A stretch of DNA of 38,128 nucleotides from Alphaproteobacteria bacterium. GTDB taxonomy: Bacteria > Pseudomonadota > Alphaproteobacteria > GCA-2731375. The stretch's first letter is position 1. Each line of letters opens with the position of its first letter. Location of the stretch: assembly GCA_030746635.1 (NCBI GenBank), contig JASLMH010000025.1:1-38128 (forward strand), read 5' to 3'. Below the pieces are notes generated by a model. It worked only from the letters and a program-made list of their open reading frames with translations, was not told the DNA's origin and ran no database searches. Of the stretch, positions 1-7,789 are shown piece by piece. The translations under genes were made by a program, and so were the position numbers.

Positions 1-1152
1 GGCGGCGGCGGTGGCGAACACCGCGCCGTCGTCGGTGAACAGGCCGGCCCACACCTCCGGCCAGATGGCCGTGGTCAGGCCGATGCCGCCGGCGATCACG
101 GCCGCCGCCGTGCCGCCGGTCCAGCCGATGCGGTGCGCCCGATCCAGGTCGCCGGCGCCGACGCTGGCGCCAACCATGGCGATCATCGCGGCGCCGATGC
201 CGAAGATCACCGGGATCAGCAGGAATTCCAACCGCGCGCCGATGCCGAAGCCGGCCAGGGCGGCATCGCCGTGGCGGCTGACCAGGCCGGTCATCAGGAT
301 CACCGCCGCCACCGACAGGAAGGGGCTGATCGAGGCCACCAGACCGACCCGCAGGATGTCGGCGAAATGCGCCCGGCTCGGGCGCAACGCCGAGGGCCGC
401 AGGCGCAGGGCGCCACCCTCGGCGCCGAGCCGGATCGCCAGGACCACCGTCGCCACCGCCAAGGCCAGTACGGCACCCCAGGCGACACCGGCAATGCCGA
501 GGCGGGGGAAGGGTCCCCAGCCCAGGCTCAAGGCGCCGCTCAAGGGCACCTGCAGGGCCGCCGTCAGCAGCATCGTCAGGGCCGGCGTTTTCATGTCGCC
601 GATACCGCGCAACAGGCTGCCGAGCGCATTGAACAGCCAGATCACCACGCAGCCGGCAAAGACCACGTCGGAATAGGCCAGGGCGGCCCGCAGGGTATCG
701 CCGCGGCCGCCAAGCTGGCCGTAGATCGGCGACCCCAGGGCAAGGAAGATCAGCGTGAACAGGCCGCCGGCGGCCAGCGCGATGATCAACGCGTGCCAGG
801 CCAGCGCCTCGGCCCGGTCACGGTCGCCGGCGCCAAGCGCCCGGGCCACGGCGGCGGCGATGGCGCCACCGACCGCGCCGGCGCTCAACATCTGCATCAG
901 CATGAACATCGGGAAGCCAAGCGCCAGGCCGGCCAGCGCCCGGGTGCCGAGTTGGCCGACGTACCACATTTCGGCCACGGCGACGCCGCTGTAGACCACG
1001 AAGCCAATGATATTGGGGGCGGAGAGGCGCCACAGCGTGCCGCCGATCGGGCCGACCAGCAGCCGTTCGACATGGCGGTGGGGGGCGGCGGCGCCGTTTT
1101 CGTCGGGGGCGGTATGGGCGACATCGGTCAAGGCGTCATCGCGGCTTGTCAT
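1..1152 (-). CDS. MATE family efflux transporter (partial, C-terminus off window)
   Basis: An inner-membrane multidrug/toxin or metabolite exporter of the MATE family, driven by an H+ or Na+ gradient. The minus-strand frame is open from an ATG at 1152 to the window edge (384 codons), so it is missing from the ORF track. The N-terminus is hydrophilic, then come MATE-like segments such as 'WRLSAPNIIGFVVYSGVAV', 'EMWYVGQLGTRALAGLALG' and 'QMLSAGAVGGAIAAAVARAL', followed by 'GAGDRDRA'. MATE proteins usually have about 450 residues and 12 helices, so some 60-80 residues are missing. A good Shine-Dalgarno (AGGAG) lies 6 nt upstream of the ATG. It is divergent from an HxlR regulator gene that is a likely controller. 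The substrate cannot be told from sequence. Confidence 0.88.
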   Translation of the reverse strand, partial: MTSRDDALTDVAHTAPDENGAAAPHRHVERLLVGPIGGTLWRLSAPNIIGFVVYSGVAVAEMWYVGQLGTRALAGLALGFPMFMLMQMLSAGAVGGAIAAAVARALGAGDRDRAEALAWHALIIALAAGGLFTLIFLALGSPIYGQLGGRGDTLRAALAYSDVVFAGCVVIWLFNALGSLLRGIGDMKTPALTMLLTAALQVPLSGALSLGWGPFPRLGIAGVAWGAVLALAVATVVLAIRLGAEGGALRLRPSALRPSRAHFADILRVGLVASISPFLSVAAVILMTGLVSRHGDAALAGFGIGARLEFLLIPVIFGIGAAMIAMVGASVGAGDLDRAHRIGWTGGTAAAVIAGGIGLTTAIWPEVWAGLFTDDGAVFATAAA

Positions 1153-1213
1153 CTGTTCTCCTCGTCGCCGCGACGCGCCCTTGATTCGGCCCCTGGAGGC
1201 CACGGCTATCCTC

Positions 1214-1279
1214 TAGGTTTAAAAAAGATACTCGCTGTGGTCAATGTAGGTTCCTATTTTAAACTTATCAAGCTACAAT
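1214..1279. promoter_or_regulatory. Divergent promoter/operator region, MATE exporter and hxlR-type regulator
   Basis: On the minus strand, TTGACC (1244-1239), a 17-bp spacer and TAAACC (1221-1216) form a plausible promoter for the exporter. On the plus strand TACAAT (1274-1279) is a good -10 for the regulator, with a weak -35 at 1251-1256. TAGGTT occurs twice, 33 bp apart (1214-1219 and 1247-1252), once in each promoter. GTTTAAAA (1217-1224) and its inverse TTTTAAAC (1257-1264) flank the region. HxlR dimers typically bind such spacers, so these are candidate operator half-sites. Promoter calls are by eye. Confidence 0.45.
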
Positions 1280-1309
1280 TTGCCTATTCGCCATCCATAG
1301 GAGGTCGTC

Positions 1310-1774
1310 ATGCGTTGGCAGGACTTGGAGCAGGAACGCTGTTCGGTGGCCCGCACCCTGTCGGTGATCGGCGACCGCTGGACGATCCTGATCCTGCGCG
1401 ACTGTTTCCTCGGCATCAGCCGCTTCGACGATTTTGAACGCCGTCTCGGAATGTCGCGGCGGATGCTGTCGGCGCGGTTGCAAAAACTGGTCGACAAGGG
1501 TGTGCTGCGGAAAAAGCCCTATCAGCAGCATCCCCGCCGTTACGACTATTTGTTGACGGCCAAGGGCATCGATTTGCGGCCGGTGATGCTGGCCATGCTG
1601 GCCTGGGGGGATCGGTATCTCTCGGACGGCGCGCCGCCGATGTTGTTGCGTCACGACGATTGCGGTGCCCAGTTTACGCCGGTCGTGCATTGTTCGGCCT
1701 GCGGTGCCCCGGCACCGCCGGGTCGCGTCAGCGTCGAGCCCGGCCCGGCCGCCGAAGTGACGGCGCTGCCGTAG
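1310..1774 (+). CDS. HxlR family winged-helix transcriptional regulator
   Basis: A 154-residue DNA-binding protein. The HxlR core spans about residues 10-105: the opening cysteine with 'LSVIGDRWTILILRD', recognition-helix region 'MSRRMLSARLQKLVDKGVL', and wing 'YDYLLTAKG'. The cysteine near residue 10 (ERCSVA) is at the position used for redox or electrophile sensing in several HxlR proteins. The C-terminal tail carries 'DDCGAQF' and 'CSACGAP', a zinc-ribbon-like cysteine set seen in a subgroup of the family. The start has a strong Shine-Dalgarno (GGAGG) 6 nt upstream. The divergent MATE gene suggests local control of export; the inducer is unknown. Confidence 0.9.
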   Translation: MRWQDLEQERCSVARTLSVIGDRWTILILRDCFLGISRFDDFERRLGMSRRMLSARLQKLVDKGVLRKKPYQQHPRRYDYLLTAKGIDLRPVMLAMLAWGDRYLSDGAPPMLLRHDDCGAQFTPVVHCSACGAPAPPGRVSVEPGPAAEVTALP

Positions 1775-1786
1775 GCCGCTGCCGGT

Positions 1787-1802
1787 GGGCCGAAACCGGC
1801 CC
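1787..1802. terminator. Hairpin between convergent hxlR-type gene and dctM
   Basis: GGGCCG-AAAC-CGGCCC forms a perfect 6-bp GC stem in the 27-bp gap between two convergent genes, and its last base is the first base of the reverse dctM stop codon. On the plus strand it is followed by TATTGTATC, only a weak T-rich tract. It may act as a bidirectional terminator, but the poor T-run lowers confidence. Confidence 0.4.
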
Positions 1803-3100
1803 TATTGTATCATCGTGTTGGGGATCAGCAGGATGATCTGCGGGAAGGCGATCAGGATCGCGACGTTGATCAGATCGACGCAAACGAACCAGCCGCAGCC
1901 CCGGAACATATCGCCCATCTTCACGTTCGGCGCCACGCCCTTGAGGATATAGACGTTCAGGCCGACCGGCGGAGTGATCAGGCCGATCTCCACCATCCGC
2001 ACCACCAGCACGCCGAAGACGATCGGGTCGATGCCCAGTTCCTTGATCGAGGGCAGGATGATCGGCACCGTCAGCAGCAACATGCCGATACCGTCCAGGA
2101 ACATGCCCAGCACCAGGTACAGGGCCAGGATGCAGATCAGGATCAGGGTCGGATGCATGTCGAGGCTGACGATGCCCTCGGACAATTCCGCCGGCATCCC
2201 GGTGAAGCCCAGGAAATGCACGAAGATCAGCACGCCGGCGACGATGGCGAAGATCATCGCCGTGGTCCGCGCCGTTTCGATCATGGCGTCCTTGAACTTC
2301 TTGAAATTGATCCGCGGCAGGGCCAGCAGCAGGGCGCCGAAAGCGCCAACGCCGGCCGCCTCGGTCGGCGTGGCGATACCGGTGTAGATCGTGCCCATGA
2401 CCAGGAAGATCAGCACCACCATGCCCCAGACGCCCTTGATGGACCGGAACCGCTCGCTCCAGGTGATGCCCTTGATCGGCGGGCCCAGCGAGGGGTTGAA
2501 CTTGAAGCGCAGGATCAGCATCAGCGAATAGCTGAAGGCTTCCAACAGGCCCGGCAGGAAGCCGGCCAAAAGCAGGGCGCCGATCGACTCCTCGGCGATG
2601 AAGCCATAAATCACCATCAGCACCGACGGCGGGATCATCGTCGCCATGGTGCCGCCGGCGGCGACGCAGCCGGTCGAAACCTTGTCGTCGTAGCCGTATT
2701 TCTTCAGTTCCGGCAGGGCGACCCGCCCCATCACCGCGGCCGAGGCGGTGGAGGCACCGCAGGCGGCGGCGAAGCCGGCCGAGCCGAAGATGGTGGCGAT
2801 CGCCAGGCCGCCCGGCAGGTGGCCCAGCCATTGCCGCGCCGCCCAGTACAGATCCCGGGTGATGCCGGCGTAGTAGGCGAAGAAGCCCATCATGATGAAC
2901 AGCGGCAGCACCAGCAGGGTATAGACCGACAGATGGCCCTGCGGAATGGTCGAGGCCAGCGAGGCCGCCGGAATATAGCCGCGCAGGATCCACAGTCCGA
3001 TAAAACCGACCAGGGCCGTGGCGAAGGCGATGCGGATGCCGGACATCAGCGCCACCGTCAGGACGATCAGGGCGAGAATGCCGAGTGTGACAGGTTCCAT
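1802..3100 (-). CDS. dctM: TRAP transporter large permease subunit (DctM family)
   Basis: The large inner-membrane subunit of a tripartite ATP-independent periplasmic transporter, 432 residues, normal for DctM (about 425-430, 12-13 helices). Family hallmarks include 'FATALVGFIGLWIL' near the N-terminus, 'LVLPLFIMMGFFAYYAGI', 'GSAGFAAACGASTASAAVMGRV', 'GTMATMIPPSVLMVIYG' and 'TPTEAAGVGAFGALLL'. It moves an organic anion with Na+ coupling, together with the small subunit and the periplasmic binding protein encoded just upstream. The ATG at 3100 has AGGA 10 nt upstream. It is the last gene of a dctP-dctQ-dctM operon. The substrate class is not evident. Confidence 0.95.
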   Translation of the reverse strand: MEPVTLGILALIVLTVALMSGIRIAFATALVGFIGLWILRGYIPAASLASTIPQGHLSVYTLLVLPLFIMMGFFAYYAGITRDLYWAARQWLGHLPGGLAIATIFGSAGFAAACGASTASAAVMGRVALPELKKYGYDDKVSTGCVAAGGTMATMIPPSVLMVIYGFIAEESIGALLLAGFLPGLLEAFSYSLMLILRFKFNPSLGPPIKGITWSERFRSIKGVWGMVVLIFLVMGTIYTGIATPTEAAGVGAFGALLLALPRINFKKFKDAMIETARTTAMIFAIVAGVLIFVHFLGFTGMPAELSEGIVSLDMHPTLILICILALYLVLGMFLDGIGMLLLTVPIILPSIKELGIDPIVFGVLVVRMVEIGLITPPVGLNVYILKGVAPNVKMGDMFRGCGWFVCVDLINVAILIAFPQIILLIPNTMIQ

Positions 3101-3133
3101 GAATGGTTATTCCTGGATGGGCGTCTTGCCGAA

Positions 3134-3727
3134 CTATTCGGACACGTGAAGGTCGGAAAGATCGACGATGGGCGGCGGGAACCGGTCAGGCATGACCTTC
3201 TGCAGAATCTGCAGCACCATGCGCACCGCCAGCATCAGATAGCCGATCGGGATCACCGCCGCCGACGGCCAGACATACCAATAGGGCGGCGTCATGGTGA
3301 CGTCATCGTAGTCCCAGGCGAGGTAGGCGTGCTTGGCGCCGAAATAGGCCAAGACCGCGCAGGTCAGGCCCGACACCGACAAGGTCACGATATCGGTGAT
3401 CCGCCTGACCTTCGGCGGCAGCGCCTCGACCACGAAGGTCATGCCGACATGGCCGTCCCGCGCCTGGGTGTAGGAGACGCCGAAAAAAACGATCATCGGC
3501 AGCAACAACTCGGCGCCTTCCAGATGGCCCGGTATGGGCGAGTTGAAGGCGTAGCGCATCACCACTTCCGCCACCACGAAGGCCATGACGAAGAGGATGA
3601 TCGCGGTGGCCACGAGGATCAACGAGTCCTCGAGCCAACGCAGAGACAATTCCGCCTTGGTGGTGACGAACGCCAGTGCGCCCGCCGCCACCAAGGCGAC
3701 GACAATTACCGTGAGAAGTTCCGTCAT
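3134..3727 (-). CDS. dctQ: TRAP transporter small permease subunit (DctQ family)
   Basis: The small integral membrane subunit of the TRAP transporter, 197 residues. Four hydrophobic helices are visible: about 1-20 (LLTVIVVALVAAGALAF), 35-60 (ILVATAIILFVMAFVVAEVV), 75-90 (ELLLPMIVFFGVSYTQ) and 150-170. The 'ARDGHVGMTFV' segment is typical of DctQ. It lies between dctP (28-bp gap) and dctM (33-bp gap) in one operon. The ATG at 3727 has no clear Shine-Dalgarno, so translation may depend on readthrough from dctP, or the start may be misassigned. The N-terminal helix before 'TTKAELSLRWLEDS' is slightly longer than in minimal DctQ proteins. Confidence 0.92.
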   Translation of the reverse strand: MTELLTVIVVALVAAGALAFVTTKAELSLRWLEDSLILVATAIILFVMAFVVAEVVMRYAFNSPIPGHLEGAELLLPMIVFFGVSYTQARDGHVGMTFVVEALPPKVRRITDIVTLSVSGLTCAVLAYFGAKHAYLAWDYDDVTMTPPYWYVWPSAAVIPIGYLMLAVRMVLQILQKVMPDRFPPPIVDLSDLHVSE

Positions 3728-3755
3728 AAAACGACGTACGCGAAAGCGCGGGTGG

Positions 3756-4790
3756 TTATTTGGTGTGCTTCGCGACGACGGATTGGACGAATTTCAACAT
3801 TTCGCTGCCCGGACGGCCCTTGCCGTCCTGCTCGGCGGCCCATTCGGCGTAGATCTTGCCGGCGCCGGCGGCCAGCTTGGCCCGCTCGGACGGGGCGACC
3901 TGCACCACTTCCAATTTCTTGTGGAAGATCGGGATCCATTTCTTGTCGGCCGTGGTGTACGACTCGATCATTGCGGCAATCGCCGTGTTCTGCGCCGCCG
4001 GCATCGCCGCCTTGACAGCCGCCGGGGCGGCCCGCCAGGCATCCAGGTTGACGGTCTGCAGGCACATGAAGCCGCTCATGCCCAGGCCCTCTGTGACGTA
4101 CTTGGAGACCTCGTACAGCTTGTAGGCGCCGAAGGCGTAGCTGTAGGGGAAGCCGAAACTGTCGATGGTGCCGCGATCCAGGGCGCTGTAGCCATCGGGC
4201 GCGGTGACCATGGTCGGCACGGCGCCGAACACTTGCAGGGCCTTGGCGTTCAGACCGGAAATCCGCATCTTCACGCCCTTCATGTCGGCCGTGGTTTCGA
4301 TCCGCTTGTTGCCCATGAATTCATAGGCCGGCAGGAAGGCGGGGCCGAAGAATTTCGAGTTCCAGCGCTTGGCCAGTTCCGCCACGATCGCCGGGTGCTG
4401 CAGCACTTCCATCTCGACGTTGGCCCGCTGTTGCAGGTCGCGCGGCAGCAGGAAGGGCAGTTCCATCACCGACAGCAATGGGTATTTACCGGGATAGTAG
4501 CCGACGCAGATCTGTCCGGCCTCGAAGGCGCCAACCCTGATGTTCTCGGGGTTCTGCCGCCGCGGACCCAAGGCATCGCCGTAGTGGATCTTCAGCGAGA
4601 ATTCGCCACCACCGGCACCTTCAAGCTCGGTCTTGAGGGTTTCGATGCCCTTGGTGAAGGCGCGCTTGCCGCCCCAGATATTGAAATTCCAGGTCGATTT
4701 GGCGCTGGCGGTCGACACGCCGGCCATCGCGAATGCGAGCAGGCTGACCGAGGTCGCCGTGACGGCCGACTTGATAAAGGATTTACGCAT
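3756..4790 (-). CDS. dctP: TRAP transporter periplasmic substrate-binding protein (DctP family)
   Basis: The periplasmic solute receptor of the TRAP system, 344 residues. The ORF-track start at 4862 adds 24 residues of asparagine-rich translation across the promoter; the real start is the ATG at 4790, preceded by GGGGAGG. It opens with a Sec signal peptide: 'MRKSFIKS', a hydrophobic core to about residue 25, then 'GVSTASA' before the likely cleavage. Family features include 'FTKGIETLKTELEGAGGGEF', 'MELPFLLPRD', 'MKGVKMRISG' and the later 'SYTTADKKWIPIFHKKLEV'. The divergent CoA-transferase gene suggests the ligand is a carboxylate that is then activated as a CoA thioester, but this is inference. 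Confidence 0.93.
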   Translation of the reverse strand: MRKSFIKSAVTATSVSLLAFAMAGVSTASAKSTWNFNIWGGKRAFTKGIETLKTELEGAGGGEFSLKIHYGDALGPRRQNPENIRVGAFEAGQICVGYYPGKYPLLSVMELPFLLPRDLQQRANVEMEVLQHPAIVAELAKRWNSKFFGPAFLPAYEFMGNKRIETTADMKGVKMRISGLNAKALQVFGAVPTMVTAPDGYSALDRGTIDSFGFPYSYAFGAYKLYEVSKYVTEGLGMSGFMCLQTVNLDAWRAAPAAVKAAMPAAQNTAIAAMIESYTTADKKWIPIFHKKLEVVQVAPSERAKLAAGAGKIYAEWAAEQDGKGRPGSEMLKFVQSVVAKHTK

Positions 4791-4833
4791 AAGAACCTCC
4801 CCTTTGCGTACACGTTCGTTGTTGTTATGGCAG

Positions 4834-4862
4834 TTATTATCACAGGGTCCAGGGCTGGTCAA
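4834..4862 (-). promoter_or_regulatory. Sigma-70 promoter of dctPQM
   Basis: Reading the minus strand, TTGACC (4862-4857), a 17-bp spacer and TAATAA (4839-4834) are near-consensus -35 and -10 hexamers at ideal spacing. The -10 lies about 44 nt upstream of the dctP ATG at 4790. It is one of the clearest promoters in this window. Confidence 0.75.
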
Positions 4863-4947
4863 AGCCGCGCGCGAAGAGGCATTGCATGGTGCCCTGGGAC
4901 GCCTTTGGCCCCGCGCGAAAAGGGTATATCGTCGTGGTCTGTGCTAA

Positions 4948-4972
4948 GCTCGATCCAGCAACGGGATCGAGC
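4948..4972. promoter_or_regulatory. Perfect inverted repeat in the leader of the CoA-transferase gene
   Basis: GCTCGATCC, a 7-nt spacer and GGATCGAGC form a perfect 9-bp inverted repeat about 90 nt upstream of the CoA-transferase ATG, in the spacer shared with dctP. No T-tract follows, so it is not a standard terminator. It could be an operator for a local regulator (none is encoded next to it) or an mRNA leader hairpin. Confidence 0.4.
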
Positions 4973-5059
4973 GTGCACCGGCCGGACGGCCCCCATGCCC
5001 TGATCGCCGGCCTTTGCCTGTTTCTGTTCGATCGCCAGGCCGGATAACGGAACACGCCC

Positions 5060-6277
5060 ATGAATGAAAACGTCACTGCCGGCGGCGCCCTCGCCGGATT
5101 TCGCGTGGTCGATCTGACCCGGGTGCTGGGCGGTCCGTTCTGCACCCAAATCCTGTCGGACCATGGCGCCGAGGTCATCAAGATCGAACCGCCGCAGGGC
5201 GACGAGGTGCGCGATTGGGGGCCGCCGTTCAAGGGCGGGCTGTCGGCCTATTTCGCCGGCGTGAACCGCAACAAGCGCTCGCTGGGCCTGGACCTGCGCA
5301 CCGAGGCCGGGCAGGAGGTGCTGTTCCGTCTGCTCGACGGCGCCGACGTGATGATCGACAACTTCAAGGCCGGCAGTCTGGAGAAATGGGGCATCGGCTT
5401 TGAAGCGGTCCTCTCGCGGCGCTTCCCGGAACTGATCTATTGCTCGGTCACCGGCTTCGGGGCGGATGGACCGTTCGGCGGCTTTCCCGGCTATGACGCG
5501 GTGGCGCAGGCGCTGTCGGGGCAAATTTCGATCAATGGCGGGCCGGAAAGCGGACCGACCCGCCTCGGCATTCCGATCATCGATCTGGCCACCGGCCTGT
5601 ATGCGGCGATCGGCATCCTGATGGCGGTCGAGGAACGCCGCCGTTCCGGCCGGGGCCAGCGGGTCGACACCACCCTGTTCGATACCGGCGTGGCGCTCCT
5701 CCACCCCCAGGCGGCGAACTATTTCATGTCCGGCCAGCCGCCGGTCCTGACCGGCAATTCCCACCCCAATATCTCGCCTTACGACCAGTATCCCACCAGC
5801 AAGGGGCGGTTGTTCCTGGCCATCGGCAACGATCGTCAGTTCCGTTTGTTGTGCGAGATCTTGGGCCGGCCGCAACTGGCCGACGACCCGCGTTTCCTGC
5901 ACAACGCCGACCGGGTGGTGAACCGGGCCGAGCTGAACGCGGCGATCACGGAGTTGCTGGCGGACCACGAGGCCGAAAGCATATCCACGGCGCTGCTGGC
6001 GAAGGGAGCGCCGGCCGGCGCCGTGCTGACGATCCCGGAAGTGGTCGAACATCCCCATACCCGGCACCGGGAAATGGTGGTGGAGATCGACGATTACCGG
6101 GGCACCGGCATACCGATCAAACTCGGCCGTACGCCGGGCGCGGTGCGGGCCAAGCCGCCCCACTACGGCAGCGCCACCCGCGAGGTCCTGGCCTCGTTGG
6201 GCTATGACGAGGCGGCCATCGATCGCCTGATCGCCGACGGCATCGCCTTCACCGAACGAGCCAAACCGCCGGCTTGA
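5060..6277 (+). CDS. CaiB/BaiF (family III) CoA-transferase
   Basis: A cytosolic CoA-transferase that moves CoA from a donor thioester to a free carboxylate through an enzyme-linked acyl anhydride; 405 residues, normal length. Family III marks include 'GFRVVDLTRVLGGPFCTQIL', 'GAEVIKIEPPQGDEVR' and 'NRNKRSLGLDLRTEAG' (about 13-82), then 'YCSVTGFGADGPFGGFPGYDAVAQA' (127-151). The catalytic aspartate is probably Asp175 in 'GIPIIDLATGLYAAIGI', which aligns with Asp169 of formyl-CoA transferase. 'RRRSGRGQRVDTTLFD' and the C-terminal 'HPHTRHREMVVEI' are also typical. It is divergent from the TRAP operon, which suggests joint use in uptake and activation of one carboxylate. Donor and acceptor cannot be assigned. 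Confidence 0.93.
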   Translation: MNENVTAGGALAGFRVVDLTRVLGGPFCTQILSDHGAEVIKIEPPQGDEVRDWGPPFKGGLSAYFAGVNRNKRSLGLDLRTEAGQEVLFRLLDGADVMIDNFKAGSLEKWGIGFEAVLSRRFPELIYCSVTGFGADGPFGGFPGYDAVAQALSGQISINGGPESGPTRLGIPIIDLATGLYAAIGILMAVEERRRSGRGQRVDTTLFDTGVALLHPQAANYFMSGQPPVLTGNSHPNISPYDQYPTSKGRLFLAIGNDRQFRLLCEILGRPQLADDPRFLHNADRVVNRAELNAAITELLADHEAESISTALLAKGAPAGAVLTIPEVVEHPHTRHREMVVEIDDYRGTGIPIKLGRTPGAVRAKPPHYGSATREVLASLGYDEAAIDRLIADGIAFTERAKPPA

Positions 6278-6298
6278 TCGTCGGCTGACCCAGGCACC

Positions 6299-6733
6299 TT
6301 ATTCGGTGAACAGCGGTTCGGATTCCTCGGCCGTCGACAGCAGTTCGAGCAGGTTGCCGTCCGGGTCGCGGAAGTAGACCGATTTGCCCCACTTGCCGTC
6401 CGCGGCGACCCGCGGCACCGGGCCCTCGATGATCGCGATGCCGCCGGCCTGGAGGTGAGCGATGGCCGTTTCGATGCTGTCATCCCAGCGGAAGCAGACG
6501 TCGACTGTGCCCGATTCCAGGCGATCGGCGACGATGTAGGCCGGTTGGTCGAGCCGCTGGAGGTTGACCACGGCGCCGCCCAGGACGATCGGCATCACCG
6601 GCAGGCGGCCCTCCCGGAAGCCCTTCTCGTACGGCGCCGTGCCGCCCAGGGTATCGCGATAGAAGATGATCGAGCGTTCGATATCGGCGGCCATGACCAC
6701 CACGTGATCGATGCCGCGAATGGGGATCGGCAT
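6299..6733 (-). CDS. VOC superfamily (glyoxalase/dioxygenase-like) protein
   Basis: A 144-residue vicinal-oxygen-chelate protein with two beta-alpha-beta-beta-beta modules. Residues 7-14 (GIDHVVVM) supply the usual first metal ligand His. 'IERSIIFYRDTLGG' follows, and the C-terminal 'YFRDPDGNLLELL' supplies the last ligand Glu. The fold serves glyoxalase I, extradiol dioxygenases, methylmalonyl-CoA epimerase and resistance proteins; size and motifs do not separate them. GGAG precedes the ATG. It converges on the CoA-transferase with a 21-bp gap and sits 56 bp downstream of the Ser/Thr dehydratase on the same strand, so it may be co-transcribed with the dehydratase and dehalogenase genes. Confidence 0.85.
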   Translation of the reverse strand: MPIPIRGIDHVVVMAADIERSIIFYRDTLGGTAPYEKGFREGRLPVMPIVLGGAVVNLQRLDQPAYIVADRLESGTVDVCFRWDDSIETAIAHLQAGGIAIIEGPVPRVAADGKWGKSVYFRDPDGNLLELLSTAEESEPLFTE

Positions 6734-6796
6734 GGCGTGCTCTCCGGCGTTGCTGCGGAGGGCACGGTATCGGGCCGCCCCGATGGGGACAAGCCG

Positions 6797-7789
6797 TCAA
6801 TGGGCGATGGCGCCGGCGTACATATCGGGGTCGACGTTGCCGCCCGACAGCACGATGGCGGCACAGCGGCCGGCCAGGTCGAGCTTGCCCGACAGGGCGG
6901 CGGCCAGGGCGACGGCGCCGCCCGGTTCCACCACCAGCTTCAAGTCCCGAAAGGCCACCGCCATGGCCGCCGCCACGTCGGCGTCGCTGACCACCAGGCC
7001 GCCGGTGCAAAGGCGTCGGTTGACCTCGAAGGTCAATTGCCCCGGTTCCGGCGCCAGCAGGGCATCGCAGATGCTGCGGGCGTCGGGCCGGGCCGCCTGC
7101 CGCGCGCCGCTGGCCAGCGAGCGGGCGGTGTCGTCGAAGCCCTCGGGCTCCACCGGGTAGATCTCGGCGGCCGGGCATTTCGCCTCCACGGCGGTCGCCA
7201 CCCCGGCGGTCAGGCCGCCGCCGCCACAGGGCACCAGCACGCAGTCGACGGCGATGTCCAGCGCCGCCGCCTGGGCGACGATTTCCAACCCGCAAGTGCC
7301 CTGGCCGGCCATGATCAAGGGGTCGTCATAGGGCCGCACCAGGCTCAGGCCGCGCTCGGCCGCCAGCCCCTCGGCGACCTCTTCGCGGCTTTCGCCGCCC
7401 CGGCGGTCGTAGCCGACGATCTCGGCGCCCCAGGCCAAGGTGCCCTGTTTCTTCACTTTCGGGGCGTCGTCGGGCATGACGATCAGCGCCGGCGCGCCGC
7501 ACAATTGCGCCGCCGCCGCCACGCCCTGGGCATGGTTGCCCGAGGAATAGGCGATCACCCCGCGCCGGCGTTCGGCCGGGTCCAGCCGGCTGATCCGGTT
7601 ATAGGCGCCGCGAAACTTGAACGAGCCGGTGCGTTGCAGCACCTCCGGCTTGATCAGCAGGCGGCCGCCGACCCGCTCGTCCAAATGGGGGTTGCGCAAC
7701 AGCGGCGTCGCCACGGCAACACCACGCAGCCGATCGGCGGCATCGGCGACATCATCGAAACTGATCGGTGGCGCGGCCTCGGCCGTCAT
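6797..7789 (-). CDS. PLP-dependent threonine/serine dehydratase or serine racemase-like enzyme
   Basis: A fold-type II pyridoxal-phosphate enzyme of 330 residues. The track ORF from 8368 runs antisense/out of frame through the dehalogenase gene; the real start is the ATG at 7789. The PLP lysine is Lys58 in 'RTGSFKFRGA'. 'YSSGNHAQG' holds the substrate carboxylate loop and 'PCGGGGLTAG' binds the PLP phosphate. There is no C-terminal ACT regulatory domain, so it is a catabolic type (threonine/serine dehydratase, serine racemase or 3-hydroxyaspartate dehydratase) rather than biosynthetic IlvA. Its start overlaps the stop of the dehalogenase gene in an ATGA, which suggests translational coupling. 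Confidence 0.9.
   Translation of the reverse strand: MTAEAAPPISFDDVADAADRLRGVAVATPLLRNPHLDERVGGRLLIKPEVLQRTGSFKFRGAYNRISRLDPAERRRGVIAYSSGNHAQGVAAAAQLCGAPALIVMPDDAPKVKKQGTLAWGAEIVGYDRRGGESREEVAEGLAAERGLSLVRPYDDPLIMAGQGTCGLEIVAQAAALDIAVDCVLVPCGGGGLTAGVATAVEAKCPAAEIYPVEPEGFDDTARSLASGARQAARPDARSICDALLAPEPGQLTFEVNRRLCTGGLVVSDADVAAAMAVAFRDLKLVVEPGGAVALAAALSGKLDLAGRCAAIVLSGGNVDPDMYAGAIAH

Noticed and set aside
1257-1271. Possible FNR half-site (ATCAA) upstream of the hxlR-type gene
   Set aside because: The left half (TTTAA) matches TTGAT at only three of five positions, so it is not convincing.
133-1437. 434-aa plus-strand ORF at the window start
   Set aside because: It is antisense to the MATE gene, which shows clear membrane-protein motifs in the other strand.
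1805-4015. 736-aa plus-strand ORF over the TRAP operon
   Set aside because: It is antisense to dctM/dctQ/dctP, has a low-complexity D/R/H/Q-rich translation typical of GC-rich shadow frames, and matches no family.
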